Origin: Ovoidimarina sp038744785
GTDB lineage: Bacteria; Pseudomonadota; Alphaproteobacteria; Rhodobacterales; Rhodobacteraceae
Assembly (NCBI GenBank): GCA_038744785.1
Contig: JBCDLX010000017.1
Location: 56,347 to 120,346 of the forward strand
DNA length: 64,000 bases
Direction of reading: 5' to 3'
The notes under the pieces are model-generated. The model saw only the letters and a program-made list of their open reading frames with translations, ran no database searches and was not told where the DNA came from. Both the position numbers and the translations under genes were made by a program. How positions within the stretch are numbered: the stretch's first letter is position 1; the number at the start of each line of letters is the position of its first letter. Of the stretch, positions 34,268 to 43,200 are shown piece by piece.

Positions 34268-34744
34268 ATGAGCGCGATTGTCGGCATTGTCATGGGCAGC
34301 CAGTCGGACTGGCCGACACTGAAGGAGGCGGGTGCGATCCTTGAAGAGCTTTCGGTGCCGTATGAGGCACGGATCGTCTCGGCCCATCGGACACCGGATC
34401 GCCTTTGGGACTATGGCCGCACAGCTTCCGAACGTGGGTTGAAGGTCATCATCGCAGGCGCGGGCGGGGCCGCGCACCTGCCGGGCATGTTGGCGTCGAA
34501 GACGACTATTCCCGTGATCGGCGTGCCTGTGGAAACCCGGGCCCTAAAGGGTATCGACAGCCTCTATTCGATTGTTCAGATGCCGCGCGGTTATCCGGTC
34601 GCGACCATGGCCATCGGCGGGGCCTCAAATGCCGGGCTTATGGCCGCACAAATCCTGGCGCTTTTGGATGCGGGTCTAGCCGAACGGCTTAAGGATTGGC
34701 GCAACGCACTGACCGCGTCGATACCCGAGGCCCCTGAAGGATGA
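34268..34744 (+). CDS. purE: 5-(carboxyamino)imidazole ribonucleotide mutase
   Basis: PurE converts N5-CAIR to CAIR in de novo purine synthesis. The 158-residue protein shows GIVMGSQSDWPT, VSAHRTPDR, IIAGAGGAAHLPGMLASKT, GIDSLYSIVQMPRGYPVATMAI (split family motif around residues 100-120), as in class I PurE. The ATG at 34268 gives SAIVGIVMGS; a longer frame from 34229 is not family-like. The purK start overlaps the last 4 bases (ATGA). Confidence 0.96.
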   Translation: MSAIVGIVMGSQSDWPTLKEAGAILEELSVPYEARIVSAHRTPDRLWDYGRTASERGLKVIIAGAGGAAHLPGMLASKTTIPVIGVPVETRALKGIDSLYSIVQMPRGYPVATMAIGGASNAGLMAAQILALLDAGLAERLKDWRNALTASIPEAPEG

Positions 34745-35805
34745 TTGAACCGCTTCCTCCTGGCGCAACGATCGGCATCCTTGGCGGCGGACAGCTTGGA
34801 CGGATGCTGGCCCTTGCCGCCGTGCGACTTGGGCTTAGAACCCACGTATTCGATGCTTCGCCGAACGGCCCCGGCGCCCAGGTGGCGACAAATTCGACGA
34901 CCGCCGCCTATACCGACACCGCCGCGCTCAAAGCCTTTGCGCGCACTGTCGACGTCGTGACCTACGAATTTGAAAACATCCCCACAGAAGCGCTTGATGT
35001 GCTTGATGAAATCCTGCCCATTCGGCCGGGCCGCCGCGCGCTGGCCGTGTCGCAGGACCGATTGACAGAGAAAGAATTTCTCAAGGGGATCGGGCTTGCC
35101 ACCGCACCCTATGCCGCCGTGACCACGCCAGACGATCTGGCGCGCGCGGCGGAACGCACCGGCCTTCCCGCAATCTTGAAAACGAGACGCTTTGGGTACG
35201 ACGGAAAGGGGCAGATCCGCTTGCAGAAGGCGGATAGCAATGTGGTCGAAAGGTTGAACGGCGCGCCCGCGATCCTGGAAGGCTTTGTTAAGTTTCAGCG
35301 CGAAGTGTCGGTGATCGCTGCCCGTGGACTTGACGGTGCGACTGTTGCGTTCGATCCCGGCGAAAACGTTCACAGGGATGGGATCCTTCACAGAACCACG
35401 GTTCCCGCCGCTATGCCCCGGGCACGGGTTCAAGATGCTGTCCTGATTGCCGCCCGTATCCTTGAGGCGCTCGACTATGTCGGCGTGATGGGAATTGAAC
35501 TTTTCGAACATCAGGGGGGCTTGATTGTTAATGAAATCGCGCCAAGGGTGCACAATTCAGGGCATTGGACGCAAAACGGCTGTGTCATCGACCAGTTTGA
35601 GCAGCATATCCGTGCGATTGCAGGATGGCCCTTGGGGGACGGCCGTCGGCATTCGGATGTTGTCATGGAAAACCTGATCGGCGCGGATGTCGACCGTGTC
35701 GCGGAATTGGCACAGGACGGTGTCGCGCTACACCTTTACGGGAAAACGGAAGCGCGCCCCGGCCGCAAGATGGGACACGTCAACCGCATCACGGGGCGCA
35801 CGTGA
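34741..35805 (+). CDS. purK: 5-(carboxyamino)imidazole ribonucleotide synthase
   Basis: PurK makes N5-CAIR from AIR, bicarbonate and ATP, the step before PurE. The 354-residue ATP-grasp protein has IGILGGGQLGRML at the start, YDGKGQ in the ATP-grasp loop, GVMGIELFEH for metal ligands, and VNEIAPRVHNSGHWT. It overlaps purE and the following NUDIX gene (GTGA), so purE-purK-nudix is one operon. Confidence 0.96.
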   Translation: MIEPLPPGATIGILGGGQLGRMLALAAVRLGLRTHVFDASPNGPGAQVATNSTTAAYTDTAALKAFARTVDVVTYEFENIPTEALDVLDEILPIRPGRRALAVSQDRLTEKEFLKGIGLATAPYAAVTTPDDLARAAERTGLPAILKTRRFGYDGKGQIRLQKADSNVVERLNGAPAILEGFVKFQREVSVIAARGLDGATVAFDPGENVHRDGILHRTTVPAAMPRARVQDAVLIAARILEALDYVGVMGIELFEHQGGLIVNEIAPRVHNSGHWTQNGCVIDQFEQHIRAIAGWPLGDGRRHSDVVMENLIGADVDRVAELAQDGVALHLYGKTEARPGRKMGHVNRITGRT

Positions 35806-36245
35806 AGTCCCCACGTCTTGCCGTGCGGGGCATTGTGATGCATGGAGATAAACTTCTTCTGGTAAACGCTTGGCCTGGAACGCAAAGCGCACTCTGGTGT
35901 GCACCGGGCGGTGGCGTCGAACCCGGGCAGAGCCTGCCCGACAACCTGGTGCGCGAGATTCACGAAGAAACCGGATTGCATGTGACCGCCGATGCGCCGG
36001 TACTGGTCAATGAGTTTCACGATCCAAATGGCACCTTTCACCAGGTTGACATCTACTTTCGCTGCACACTGACCGGGGGCAACCTGTCGGACGATTGGCA
36101 GGATCCCGAGGGCGTCGTGCACACCCGCCGTTTCGTATCACGATCCGAAATCAGACAGTTGCAGGTCAAACCTGACAGCCTCGCCGACGTAGCCTGGGGT
36201 GACGGCGGGATCACCTACGACCCGCTCGAACCGATCGTCCGTTAG
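35802..36245 (+). CDS. NUDIX hydrolase
   Basis: This 147-residue protein contains a full NUDIX box (about residues 38-60, G-x5-E-x7-R-E-x2-E-E-x-G as GGGVEPGQSL ... REIHEETGL), so it hydrolyses a nucleoside diphosphate linked to another moiety. The GTG start overlaps the purK stop. Its 3' end overlaps the convergent EamA gene by 35 bp. Substrate unknown; coupling to purine synthesis genes is suggestive of nucleotide sanitising. Confidence 0.88.
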   Translation: MKSPRLAVRGIVMHGDKLLLVNAWPGTQSALWCAPGGGVEPGQSLPDNLVREIHEETGLHVTADAPVLVNEFHDPNGTFHQVDIYFRCTLTGGNLSDDWQDPEGVVHTRRFVSRSEIRQLQVKPDSLADVAWGDGGITYDPLEPIVR

Positions 36246-37074
36246 CGGCAAAGATGCCAAAGGCGACGCCGCCCAAGACCAACGCGCCGGCCAAAACGGC
36301 CTGCAAGGTCAGCGTTTCACCCAAAAGAAGGACACCCGCTGCAACGGCGATCACCGGGACAGTCAATTGCGACAGCCCGGCGACCGAGGCATCGAGTTTC
36401 GGCAAAACGGCGTACCAAAGCGCATAACCCATCCCGCTCGTGACGACGCCAGAGGTGATCGCAAGGGCCCAGCCTGACGCAGTCACACCTTGCGTTTCGC
36501 CGGACCCGATCCACAAAAGAAGAGCCAACGGGGCGGCGCAAAGAAAGCTTCCCGCCGTTTCGCCCAAAGGTGCCACGGCCCCGCGCCCGACCAAGGAATA
36601 GACCCCCCAACCTACCGCAGCCGCAGCCATCAGAGCTGTTCCGGCCAACGGCAGGTTCAGACCGGCGCCCGGCGCAAGTAGCCAGGCAAGGCCCAAAAGC
36701 CCGATTGCCATGCCAAGCCAGCGCACCCAAGGCGGCCGGTCGCCCATCGCCAGTGCGCCTGCGAACATGGTTACCTGAACGCCACCAAACAGGATCAGCG
36801 CACCGATCCCGGCATCGAGACTGACATACGCGAAGGAAAACCCAAGAACGTAGAGCGTCAGGGCAGCCGTCGTCAACGCGCGCCGAGGAGTAAGAAGCGA
36901 CATCGGCTGACCGCGCAGCCGGGCAAGAACCACAAGCGCCATTGCCCCGCTTGCCAGCCTGATCGCTGCAAACGCCGCTGGCCCGGCCTCGTCCCCTGCC
37001 AACGCCATTCGGTTGAGGATCGAATTCGCGGCGAACGCTACCATGACAAGCGCCACCAGTGCCGAAAGCCGCAT
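36211..37074 (-). CDS. EamA-family (DMT superfamily) transporter
   Basis: This 287-residue inner-membrane protein has ten hydrophobic segments and the duplicated EamA architecture: LVMVAFAANSILNRMAL at the start, RLASGAMALV as the first-repeat landmark, and QLTVPVIAVAAGVLLLGE as the second. It exports or imports a small metabolite. The N-terminal ANSILNRMAL is unusual but family-compatible. Substrate cannot be told. It overlaps the NUDIX gene at their 3' ends. Confidence 0.88.
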   Translation of the reverse strand: MRLSALVALVMVAFAANSILNRMALAGDEAGPAAFAAIRLASGAMALVVLARLRGQPMSLLTPRRALTTAALTLYVLGFSFAYVSLDAGIGALILFGGVQVTMFAGALAMGDRPPWVRWLGMAIGLLGLAWLLAPGAGLNLPLAGTALMAAAAVGWGVYSLVGRGAVAPLGETAGSFLCAAPLALLLWIGSGETQGVTASGWALAITSGVVTSGMGYALWYAVLPKLDASVAGLSQLTVPVIAVAAGVLLLGETLTLQAVLAGALVLGGVAFGIFAANGRSVRAGRR

Positions 37075-37078
37075 TACG

Positions 37079-38188
37079 CTAGTTCAGATAGGGGACAGGA
37101 TCGACACTTTCGAAACCGTCCCGCACCTCGAAATGCAAGACCGGCTGACCGGACGACCTAACCTTGGCAACGGGCTGACCGCGCGACACGCGATCGCCTT
37201 TTTCAACTGCCAGATCCTCGACGCCCGCATAGACCGTAAGGAGGTTGCCTTCGTGGCGGAGAACAAGAATGGGAACCTGGTCCGTATCGCGCGTAATGGC
37301 GGCAACAGTTCCGTTTCCAGCCGCAACCACCGGCGCGCCCGCGCTGGCCGAAATCCGGATCCCGTCGTTTTTGCCTTTCTCGTAAGGTGCCACGATCGAG
37401 CCTGACACGGGCATCTGCAGTCGCGAAGACGTACTGCGGTCCTGCGACAGGTCGGGCTGTTCCGGGGTTGCCACAGCAACTGCAGGTTCAATGTCTTCCT
37501 CTGGAAGCGGCGTCGCAGCCGAGGGTGGCACGGGCGCCACCGATCCCTGGCCGGGACGCGTGGTTGTATTCGCCGCCGTGGCAACAGTTGCACCCGCAAC
37601 AGGCACCGGTATCAGCAGAAGCTGCCCCGCCCGAACATCAAAGTTGGAATTTAGCCCGTTCCAATCTGCAAGCGCACTTGGGGATACACTGTAGATCCGC
37701 GCGATAGAAAAGGCGGTTTCGCCCGCTTGCACCCTATGGCGACGCGGTTCGGTCCCGGCAGGTTCGATGATCGCCTGGGTCACAGTGCCGGTCTGCCCCG
37801 CCCGGTCAATCGCTGACCCCGCGACAGCAGCCACATCCACAGTGCCGACCCGTCCACCACTGTTGGGGATCACCAACGTTTCGCCGCTCCGCAAAGACAC
37901 ACCGTCGCGGATGCCGTTGAACCGCGCAAGCTCGACCGGATCTGTCCCGACGCGTGTTGCAACGTCGGACACCGTATCCCCCTGGCGCGCAATCGCGACC
38001 TGGTAACCCGGGTACGAGATCAGACCTTGCGCGTTCGGCGCTGGCCGGGGCTCTGTGGCCAATTGCGCGCCCTCGGTCGTATCGAACCCGTTTCCGAGAT
38101 TGCGCATATCTATGTCGAAATCACCGCAGCCTGCCAACGCTACCGCGCTGGCCAGGGCCGCAAGAAAAATTTGGTGCCGTGCCGCCAT
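37079..38188 (-). CDS. nlpD: NlpD-like lipoprotein with LysM domains and degenerate M23 domain
   Basis: This 369-residue protein has a lipoprotein signal (ALASAVALAGC, Cys21), two LysM domains (about residues 58-110 and 148-195: RQGDTVSDVATRVGTDPVEL and VQAGETAFSIARIYSVSPSAL), a Pro/Ala/Thr linker, and a C-terminal LytM/M23 domain (about 260-369). In that domain the HxxxD zinc motif is replaced by NDGIRIS and only HFEVR of the HxH motif survives in part, so it should be catalytically dead. Such NlpD/EnvC proteins activate amidases for cell separation. It follows pcm and surE as in the classical surE-pcm-nlpD order. Confidence 0.88.
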   Translation of the reverse strand: MAARHQIFLAALASAVALAGCGDFDIDMRNLGNGFDTTEGAQLATEPRPAPNAQGLISYPGYQVAIARQGDTVSDVATRVGTDPVELARFNGIRDGVSLRSGETLVIPNSGGRVGTVDVAAVAGSAIDRAGQTGTVTQAIIEPAGTEPRRHRVQAGETAFSIARIYSVSPSALADWNGLNSNFDVRAGQLLLIPVPVAGATVATAANTTTRPGQGSVAPVPPSAATPLPEEDIEPAVAVATPEQPDLSQDRSTSSRLQMPVSGSIVAPYEKGKNDGIRISASAGAPVVAAGNGTVAAITRDTDQVPILVLRHEGNLLTVYAGVEDLAVEKGDRVSRGQPVAKVRSSGQPVLHFEVRDGFESVDPVPYLN

Positions 38189-38242
38189 TGCTCTTACACC
38201 TCGTTGTCGCCACCCATCTTTGTTGCGGGCGTGCTGCCTGAA

Positions 38243-38890
38243 TTAATCCTGCCCCAGCCCTTCGACCAGAGGCACAAACCGGACCGGGCGCAATTCTTCG
38301 TAGTCGTAGCCCCCGTTCATGCGCGTCACCTTGATCAGGTGCTGAACGGAGTCCGATTGTCCGACCGGCAACACCATAATACCGCCCTCCTTGAGTTCCG
38401 CCAAGAGCGGACCGGGCGGGTCCTCGGCTGCTGCCGTAACAAGGATGCGGTCAAACGGCGCCTGTTCCGGGTAGCCGCGGCTGCCATCGGCCGTAACCGC
38501 AGTAATGTTCGTCAGATCCAGGTCCCGAAAGATCGCTTCTGCAGCCTGCGTCAGCCGTTTGTGGCGTTCGACAGTATAGACCCGGCGGGCCAGCTGGCTG
38601 AGGATCGCGGCTTGATAACCGGACCCCGTCCCGATCTCGAGAACTTTGTCGCGCGGCCGCACGTCAAGCGCCTGGGTCATCAGCCCGACGACCGACGGCT
38701 GGCTGATCGTTTGGCCACAGGGAATAGGTAGCGGCATGTCCTCATAGGCCCGCTCTGCAAATAGCCCGGTCAGAAAAACCCCGCGATCGATCTTTTCCAT
38801 CGCCTCCAGCACGCGCTTGTCCCTCACTCCACGAGAGCGGAGCGCAAAGAGGAACTGCATTTTGCGTTCGGCAGTGCTGGTTTCGGTCAC
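38243..38890 (-). CDS. pcm: Protein-L-isoaspartate O-methyltransferase
   Basis: Pcm repairs isoaspartate residues by methylating them. The 215-residue protein has the family landmarks RGVRDKRVLEAMEKI, PIPCGQTISQPSVVGLMTQALD, EIGTGSGYQAAILSQLA (motif I, residues about 82-98) and TVERHKRL. It overlaps surE (4 bp) upstream and is followed by nlpD. A second, divergent PCMT homologue is at 22346-22999. Confidence 0.95.
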   Translation of the reverse strand: MTETSTAERKMQFLFALRSRGVRDKRVLEAMEKIDRGVFLTGLFAERAYEDMPLPIPCGQTISQPSVVGLMTQALDVRPRDKVLEIGTGSGYQAAILSQLARRVYTVERHKRLTQAAEAIFRDLDLTNITAVTADGSRGYPEQAPFDRILVTAAAEDPPGPLLAELKEGGIMVLPVGQSDSVQHLIKVTRMNGGYDYEELRPVRFVPLVEGLGQD

Positions 38891-39672
38891 TCAAGCCTCT
38901 CCCGAAGCTCGGCCAACGTATCATGCGCCGTCAGATCTGCCCGGCATGGCGTCACAGAGATGTAGCCGTCCAGATTTGCCGCCGCATCGGTTCCCGGAGC
39001 GGTGGGTGTATGTTGCGGGCCGCCTGTGACCCACATGAACATTCGGCCCGCCGGCGAGACATGCGGTTCAACTGCGAAACTCGTGTCGTCGCGCCAGCCT
39101 TGCGCGGTAACCTTCAACCCTTTGACCTCGGACCCGGGCACCGGCGGGAAATTCACGTTGTAGAACAGCCGATAAGCTCCATCGTCCCACAGGCCATCGT
39201 CCAGAAGTCTTCTTACCGTCGCAGCGCCCCACGCCGCCGCAGCATCAAATGGGTTCTCCAAATCCGCGTTGCCCGGGCCAAAAAACTGGCTCAGTGCGAT
39301 CGCCGGAAGCCCTTGAAGTGCCGCCTCCATCGCGCCGCCCACTGTCCCAGAGTAAAGCACATTCTCGGCTGCATTGTTTCCGCGGTTGACGCCAGACAGG
39401 ACAAGATCCGGTCGGCCGCCCTTCATCACTTGGTAGAGCCCGGCAAGAACGCAGTCCGCCGGACTGCCTTCGGCTGCGAAACGGCGCGGTTCAAGCTTTG
39501 CCAGCATGGTCGGATGCGTGTAGCTGATACAGTGCCCAACGCCCGATTGTTCAAAGGCCGGGGCAACCGTCCAGACCTCGCCCCCCGATCCGGCGATCTC
39601 TGCCGCAATGGCTTCAAGGACTTTCAGCCCGGGCGCGTTTATGCCGTCGTCGTTGGTAACAAGAATGCGCAT
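38887..39672 (-). CDS. surE: 5'/3'-nucleotidase SurE
   Basis: SurE dephosphorylates nucleoside monophosphates and short polyphosphates, with a role in stationary phase survival. The 261-residue protein starts ILVTNDDGINAPG (metal-binding DD), and carries LVLSGVNRGNNAAENVLYSGTVGGAMEAAL (family motif, residues about 88-118) and VNFPPVP. The first gene of surE-pcm-nlpD. Confidence 0.95.
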   Translation of the reverse strand: MRILVTNDDGINAPGLKVLEAIAAEIAGSGGEVWTVAPAFEQSGVGHCISYTHPTMLAKLEPRRFAAEGSPADCVLAGLYQVMKGGRPDLVLSGVNRGNNAAENVLYSGTVGGAMEAALQGLPAIALSQFFGPGNADLENPFDAAAAWGAATVRRLLDDGLWDDGAYRLFYNVNFPPVPGSEVKGLKVTAQGWRDDTSFAVEPHVSPAGRMFMWVTGGPQHTPTAPGTDAAANLDGYISVTPCRADLTAHDTLAELRERLE

Positions 39673-39709
39673 AAGGTCCGATCCTGCTGGAAGGTCGGCC
39701 CTTCCTAGG

Positions 39710-40354
39710 CTACCGCGATTGGGGCTTCAAGCGGTCGGGCGCTTCGCGGGACCGGAACGCAACATAGCCACGGCTCGTTCGGGACGGCGGACCAGCTGGG
39801 AAGCGGAAACTTCTGACGCGCGTCCCCCCTGCCCTGTGGAGCATAGCCAAGACCTCGTCTTCGCGGAACGCCCGGTGGCCCCATTTCCATCGCAAAAGGG
39901 TTGAGCACCAATGCGGATGACTAACAGCCAGGTAGAGCGGACGTCCGGGTTTCAGACGCTCCAAAAGCCAGCAGATCGCCGCGCCCGGATCGGGAAGATG
40001 TTCGATGACATGCGCGCAGAGAACGGCGTCGCAGCTTGCTTCGGCAATCCTCGGCGTGCCGATCCCGGCGCAAACGGTCGAAACCGGTGCGCCAGAAAGC
40101 GCACCCGTTGCACTGTTTAGCATCGGCTGCGACGGATCCATCAGGATCAATCGGTCCGGCTGGCCCATCGTCTCGACCAAGGCGCGCGAAAACGCGCCCG
40201 CTCCGCAACCCGTGTCCAACACATGACCGCCGGGTCGTGTCGGAAACGCTTTCAACAGGGCGCAGTATGCGGCGGGATATCCCAACCGTGCGACAGAGGC
40301 GCCCCAGGATCGCGCGGCTTTGTCATAAGCAGTTCGGAGTGCAGTTGGGGTCAT
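39710..40354 (-). CDS. Class I SAM-dependent methyltransferase
   Basis: This 214-residue methyltransferase has motif I VLDTGCGAGAFSRALVE (about residues 36-52), an acidic residue in LILMDPSQPML, and AHVIEHLPDPGAAICWLLERLKPGRPLYLAVSHPHWCS further on (split motif IV/V region about 105-145). The ATG at 40354 was chosen over a longer frame to 40384 because the promoter lies in between. Substrate unknown. A well-formed promoter with an operator-like palindrome precedes it. Confidence 0.8.
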   Translation of the reverse strand: MTPTALRTAYDKAARSWGASVARLGYPAAYCALLKAFPTRPGGHVLDTGCGAGAFSRALVETMGQPDRLILMDPSQPMLNSATGALSGAPVSTVCAGIGTPRIAEASCDAVLCAHVIEHLPDPGAAICWLLERLKPGRPLYLAVSHPHWCSTLLRWKWGHRAFREDEVLAMLHRAGGTRVRSFRFPAGPPSRTSRGYVAFRSREAPDRLKPQSR

Positions 40355-40367
40355 AGTGCACCATATC

Positions 40368-40409
40368 GTCAATAAAATTGACAATATGCGTCGCCTGCAG
40401 TTTCGTCAA
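40368..40409 (-). promoter_or_regulatory. Sigma70 promoter with palindromic operator upstream of the methyltransferase gene
   Basis: On the minus strand TTGACG (40409-40404), a 17-bp spacer and TATTGT (40386-40381) make a good promoter. GTCAAT-AAA-ATTGAC, a perfect 15-bp palindrome (40368-40382), covers the end of the -10 box and the start region. A related palindrome GTCAAG-TTT-CTTGAC (40405-40419) overlaps the -35 box and the last codons of the adjacent MarR gene. Two spaced dyads with the same GTCAA core suggest a regulator site, perhaps for that MarR protein. Confidence 0.6.
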
Positions 40410-40840
40410 GTTTCTTGACGGACATCGGCAATCCGCTTCAACCCGTCCCGGAGGTGCCGAAACGCATCGTCGCCCAACCGAAGGCGAAAACGCGCTTCGA
40501 CCCGCCCCTTTGCGATGTCGATATCATGCAACGCCCGAAGTCCCTGGCCCGTCCAGACAACGCGTCGTTTGCGCCCGTCCCCTTCAAGCGTCTCGCGCCG
40601 GATCAGCCCGTCGCGTTCTAGCGAGTCCAGGTGCTGCGCCACCGCTTGTTTGGTAAGCCCAGCACGGATCGCGATTGCGCCCTGCTCGGCCCCATCGCGT
40701 CCAATGTGTTCCACAAGGCGGCCACGGGCCTCTGCGAACCATGGATGGCCCGCAGCCACAACTTCGGATTCGAACTCTGCCAGCCAGACCCGAGAGGCGC
40801 GCACCAGATCCCACCCGATATGATCGGGCAGATCACTCAT
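40406..40840 (-). CDS. MarR-family transcriptional regulator
   Basis: This 144-residue protein has a winged HTH (about residues 50-115, AIAIRAGLTKQAVAQHLDSLERDGLIRR with the wing EGDGRKRRVVWT) typical of MarR/PadR-like DNA-binding proteins; family length is right. It is encoded with the upstream SDR gene (ATGA overlap) and its 3' end touches the promoter of the methyltransferase gene. It may regulate both. Ligand unknown. Confidence 0.85.
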   Translation of the reverse strand: MSDLPDHIGWDLVRASRVWLAEFESEVVAAGHPWFAEARGRLVEHIGRDGAEQGAIAIRAGLTKQAVAQHLDSLERDGLIRRETLEGDGRKRRVVWTGQGLRALHDIDIAKGRVEARFRLRLGDDAFRHLRDGLKRIADVRQET

Positions 40841-41478
40841 AACGTTCCGATGATGCGTGCTGCGACCTTGGCGGGCGGCGTTAAGGCGCCCCGATCCTCA
40901 CCCGGAAAAAAACGGCCCCGTGTTGCCGTTGGCATCGGGTCCGGCGCTACGACCAACACCCGCGGCCCGATCTTGGCGGTTTCCGTTTGCCAACTGCGCG
41001 CCAGCGCAATTTGCGCGGCTTTGGTGGCGCCATATGCGCCAAAGAACTTTTTACCGCCGCAGGCATCCTCGAAGAACAACGCGCATCCGCCCCCGGCCTC
41101 CAACAGCAGCGGTTCGATAGCGCCGATCAATAATCCCGTCGATGTAATGTTGAGCTGAACACTTTTCTCCCAATCCTTGCGCGATACGTGCCCAGCAGGC
41201 GACAGTGGTGCAGCATGGATCGCCGTATGCGCCCAAAGATCGACCCTGCCCCAACGCGCCTGCAAGCTGCCCGCCAGATTGCCGATTGTGTCTGGGTCTG
41301 CGAGGTCCGTGGGTGCCAACGTTGTAGTCCCGCCCTTGGCTCGAATTCTGTCGTCCAGCTCTTCGAGCCCGCCCACCGTCCGAGCAACGGCGACGATGTG
41401 GTATTCGGGCACCAAGGCTTCGGCAAGGGCAGAACCCAGCCCGCGCGAGGCGCCGGTGATCACGGCGACTTTGGTCAT
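40837..41478 (-). CDS. SDR-family oxidoreductase
   Basis: This 213-residue short-chain dehydrogenase has VITGASRGLGSALAEALV at the cofactor site and the Tyr-x-x-x-Lys motif in YGATKAAQ. The Ser that normally precedes the Tyr by about 13 residues is not obvious (the strand reads ALFFEDAC), and the usual NNAG is HTAIH, so it may be atypical or inactive. It overlaps the marR gene by ATGA. Substrate unknown. Confidence 0.8.
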   Translation of the reverse strand: MTKVAVITGASRGLGSALAEALVPEYHIVAVARTVGGLEELDDRIRAKGGTTTLAPTDLADPDTIGNLAGSLQARWGRVDLWAHTAIHAAPLSPAGHVSRKDWEKSVQLNITSTGLLIGAIEPLLLEAGGGCALFFEDACGGKKFFGAYGATKAAQIALARSWQTETAKIGPRVLVVAPDPMPTATRGRFFPGEDRGALTPPAKVAARIIGTL

Positions 41479-41529
41479 GGGCGCGGGTGATGCTTTGTGG
41501 GGGTGGCAGGGTCAAGGCCGAAATCGCCG

Positions 41530-43200
41530 TCAACGCTGCACGGTTCTCCAATCGGGATGGATCCAGGGGGCATCGTTCGTCGGTGCAAGAGGCGTATGCC
41601 CCAGAATATGATCTGCCGCCTTCTCACCGACCATGATCGAAGGACCGTTCAGGTTTCCATTGGTGATCCGCGGAAAAATGGAGCTATCGGCAACCCGAAG
41701 GCCATCAACACCGATCACGCGGGTTTCTGGATCTACGACCGCGCATGGATCGTCCCGCCGCCCCATACGACAGGTTCCGCATGGGTGATAAGCGCTTTCA
41801 GCATGTTCACGGATCACCGCATCAATCTGGGCATCGGACTGCGCATCCGGGCCGGGCTGCAGTTCGGCCTTTACATGCGCTGCCATGGCGGGTTGAGCAA
41901 AAATCTCACGCGTCAATCGGATGGCCTGGCGAAAATCACGCCAGTCATCCTGGTGAGACATGTAATTGAAACGGATCACGGGCGGCGTGACAGGATCGCC
42001 GGATCGCAGGGTGACCGAGCCGCGGGAGGGTGAGCGCATCGGGCCCACATGCGCTTGGAACCCATGACCTTCGGCAGCGGTTCGGCCATCATAGCGGACC
42101 GCGAGAGGCAGAAAGTGAAACTGCAGGTCCGGATACTCGACACCTGCCGCGCTACGAATAAAGCCCGTCGATTCAAACTGGTTCGAGGCCCCAGGACCGG
42201 TGCGCCGCAGAAGCCATTCAATCCCGACCTGAGCCTTGCCGATAAGGTTCCAATACTTGTAGAGCGAGATCGGCTGTTTGGCCGAGAACTGGACATACAG
42301 TTCCAGATGGTCCTGAAGATTCTGGCCGACACCTGGTCGATCCGCAACCACCGGGATACCGTATTCCGACAAATGAGCGGCCGGACCGATACCCGAGAGC
42401 ATCAGAAGTTTCGGCGAGTTGATCGACGAGGCCGCGACGATGACTTCGGCGCGGGCGGTTACAATCTCGTGCCACCCCCCGCGCTCGATTTCGACCCCCC
42501 GCGCGCGTCCGTCCTCGATCACGATCCGCCTGACAAAACCGCGCACCAGATCACAGTTGGGATGCGCAAGCGCCGGGCGGAGATAGGCACTTGCTGTCGA
42601 CCAGCGCTGGCCTTTGTATGTCGTTTGTTCGAAGGCGCCGAAGCCTTCTTGTTTCCAGCCATTGTAATCCTTGGTTTCGGTGTACCCAGCCTCGACGGCC
42701 GCCCCGACGAAGGCCGCGTGCAAGGGATTTTCACGCGTTCCCCTAGTCACGTGCAACGGTCCGTCGTCGCCGCGCCAGGCCGGGTCTCCGCCATGCCCGC
42801 GCGGGTCCCAGCATTCCATCCGCCGGAAGTACGGTAAGACATCGGCAAAAGACCAGCCATCGGCGCCTGTCTCGGCCCAGTGATCAAAGTCGCGGGCATG
42901 GCCCCGCACATAGACCATCCCATTGACCGAGGACGACCCGCCGATCACCTTGCCGCGCGGCACCGCCATTCGACGATTGTTCATATGCGGCTCTGGTTCG
43001 GTGCGAAACCCCCAGTCATAGCGCGCCATGTTCATCGGAAAGCTGAGCGCGCCGGGCATCTGAATGAATGGTCCCCAGTCAGAGCCGCCATATTCGACGA
43101 CCAGAACAGAGCGACCGGCTTCTGCAAGCCGAAATGCAATCGCAGCTCCGGCAGAGCCGGACCCCACGACAACGTAGTCGGACTCCATCCCCACAGTCAT
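41530..43200 (-). CDS. betA: Choline dehydrogenase (GMC oxidoreductase)
   Basis: BetA oxidises choline to betaine aldehyde and on to glycine betaine in the membrane. The 556-residue protein has the FAD dinucleotide motif VVGSGSAGAAIAFRLAE, GMC signatures GGSSSVNGMVYVRGHARDFD (about residues 85-105) and SINSPKLLMLSGIG, and the C-terminal HPCGTCRMG with the catalytic His. The ATG at 43200 overlaps the betB stop. Order betB-betA without betI or betC nearby is unusual. Product feeds osmoprotection or demethylation. Confidence 0.93.
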   Translation of the reverse strand: MTVGMESDYVVVGSGSAGAAIAFRLAEAGRSVLVVEYGGSDWGPFIQMPGALSFPMNMARYDWGFRTEPEPHMNNRRMAVPRGKVIGGSSSVNGMVYVRGHARDFDHWAETGADGWSFADVLPYFRRMECWDPRGHGGDPAWRGDDGPLHVTRGTRENPLHAAFVGAAVEAGYTETKDYNGWKQEGFGAFEQTTYKGQRWSTASAYLRPALAHPNCDLVRGFVRRIVIEDGRARGVEIERGGWHEIVTARAEVIVAASSINSPKLLMLSGIGPAAHLSEYGIPVVADRPGVGQNLQDHLELYVQFSAKQPISLYKYWNLIGKAQVGIEWLLRRTGPGASNQFESTGFIRSAAGVEYPDLQFHFLPLAVRYDGRTAAEGHGFQAHVGPMRSPSRGSVTLRSGDPVTPPVIRFNYMSHQDDWRDFRQAIRLTREIFAQPAMAAHVKAELQPGPDAQSDAQIDAVIREHAESAYHPCGTCRMGRRDDPCAVVDPETRVIGVDGLRVADSSIFPRITNGNLNGPSIMVGEKAADHILGHTPLAPTNDAPWIHPDWRTVQR

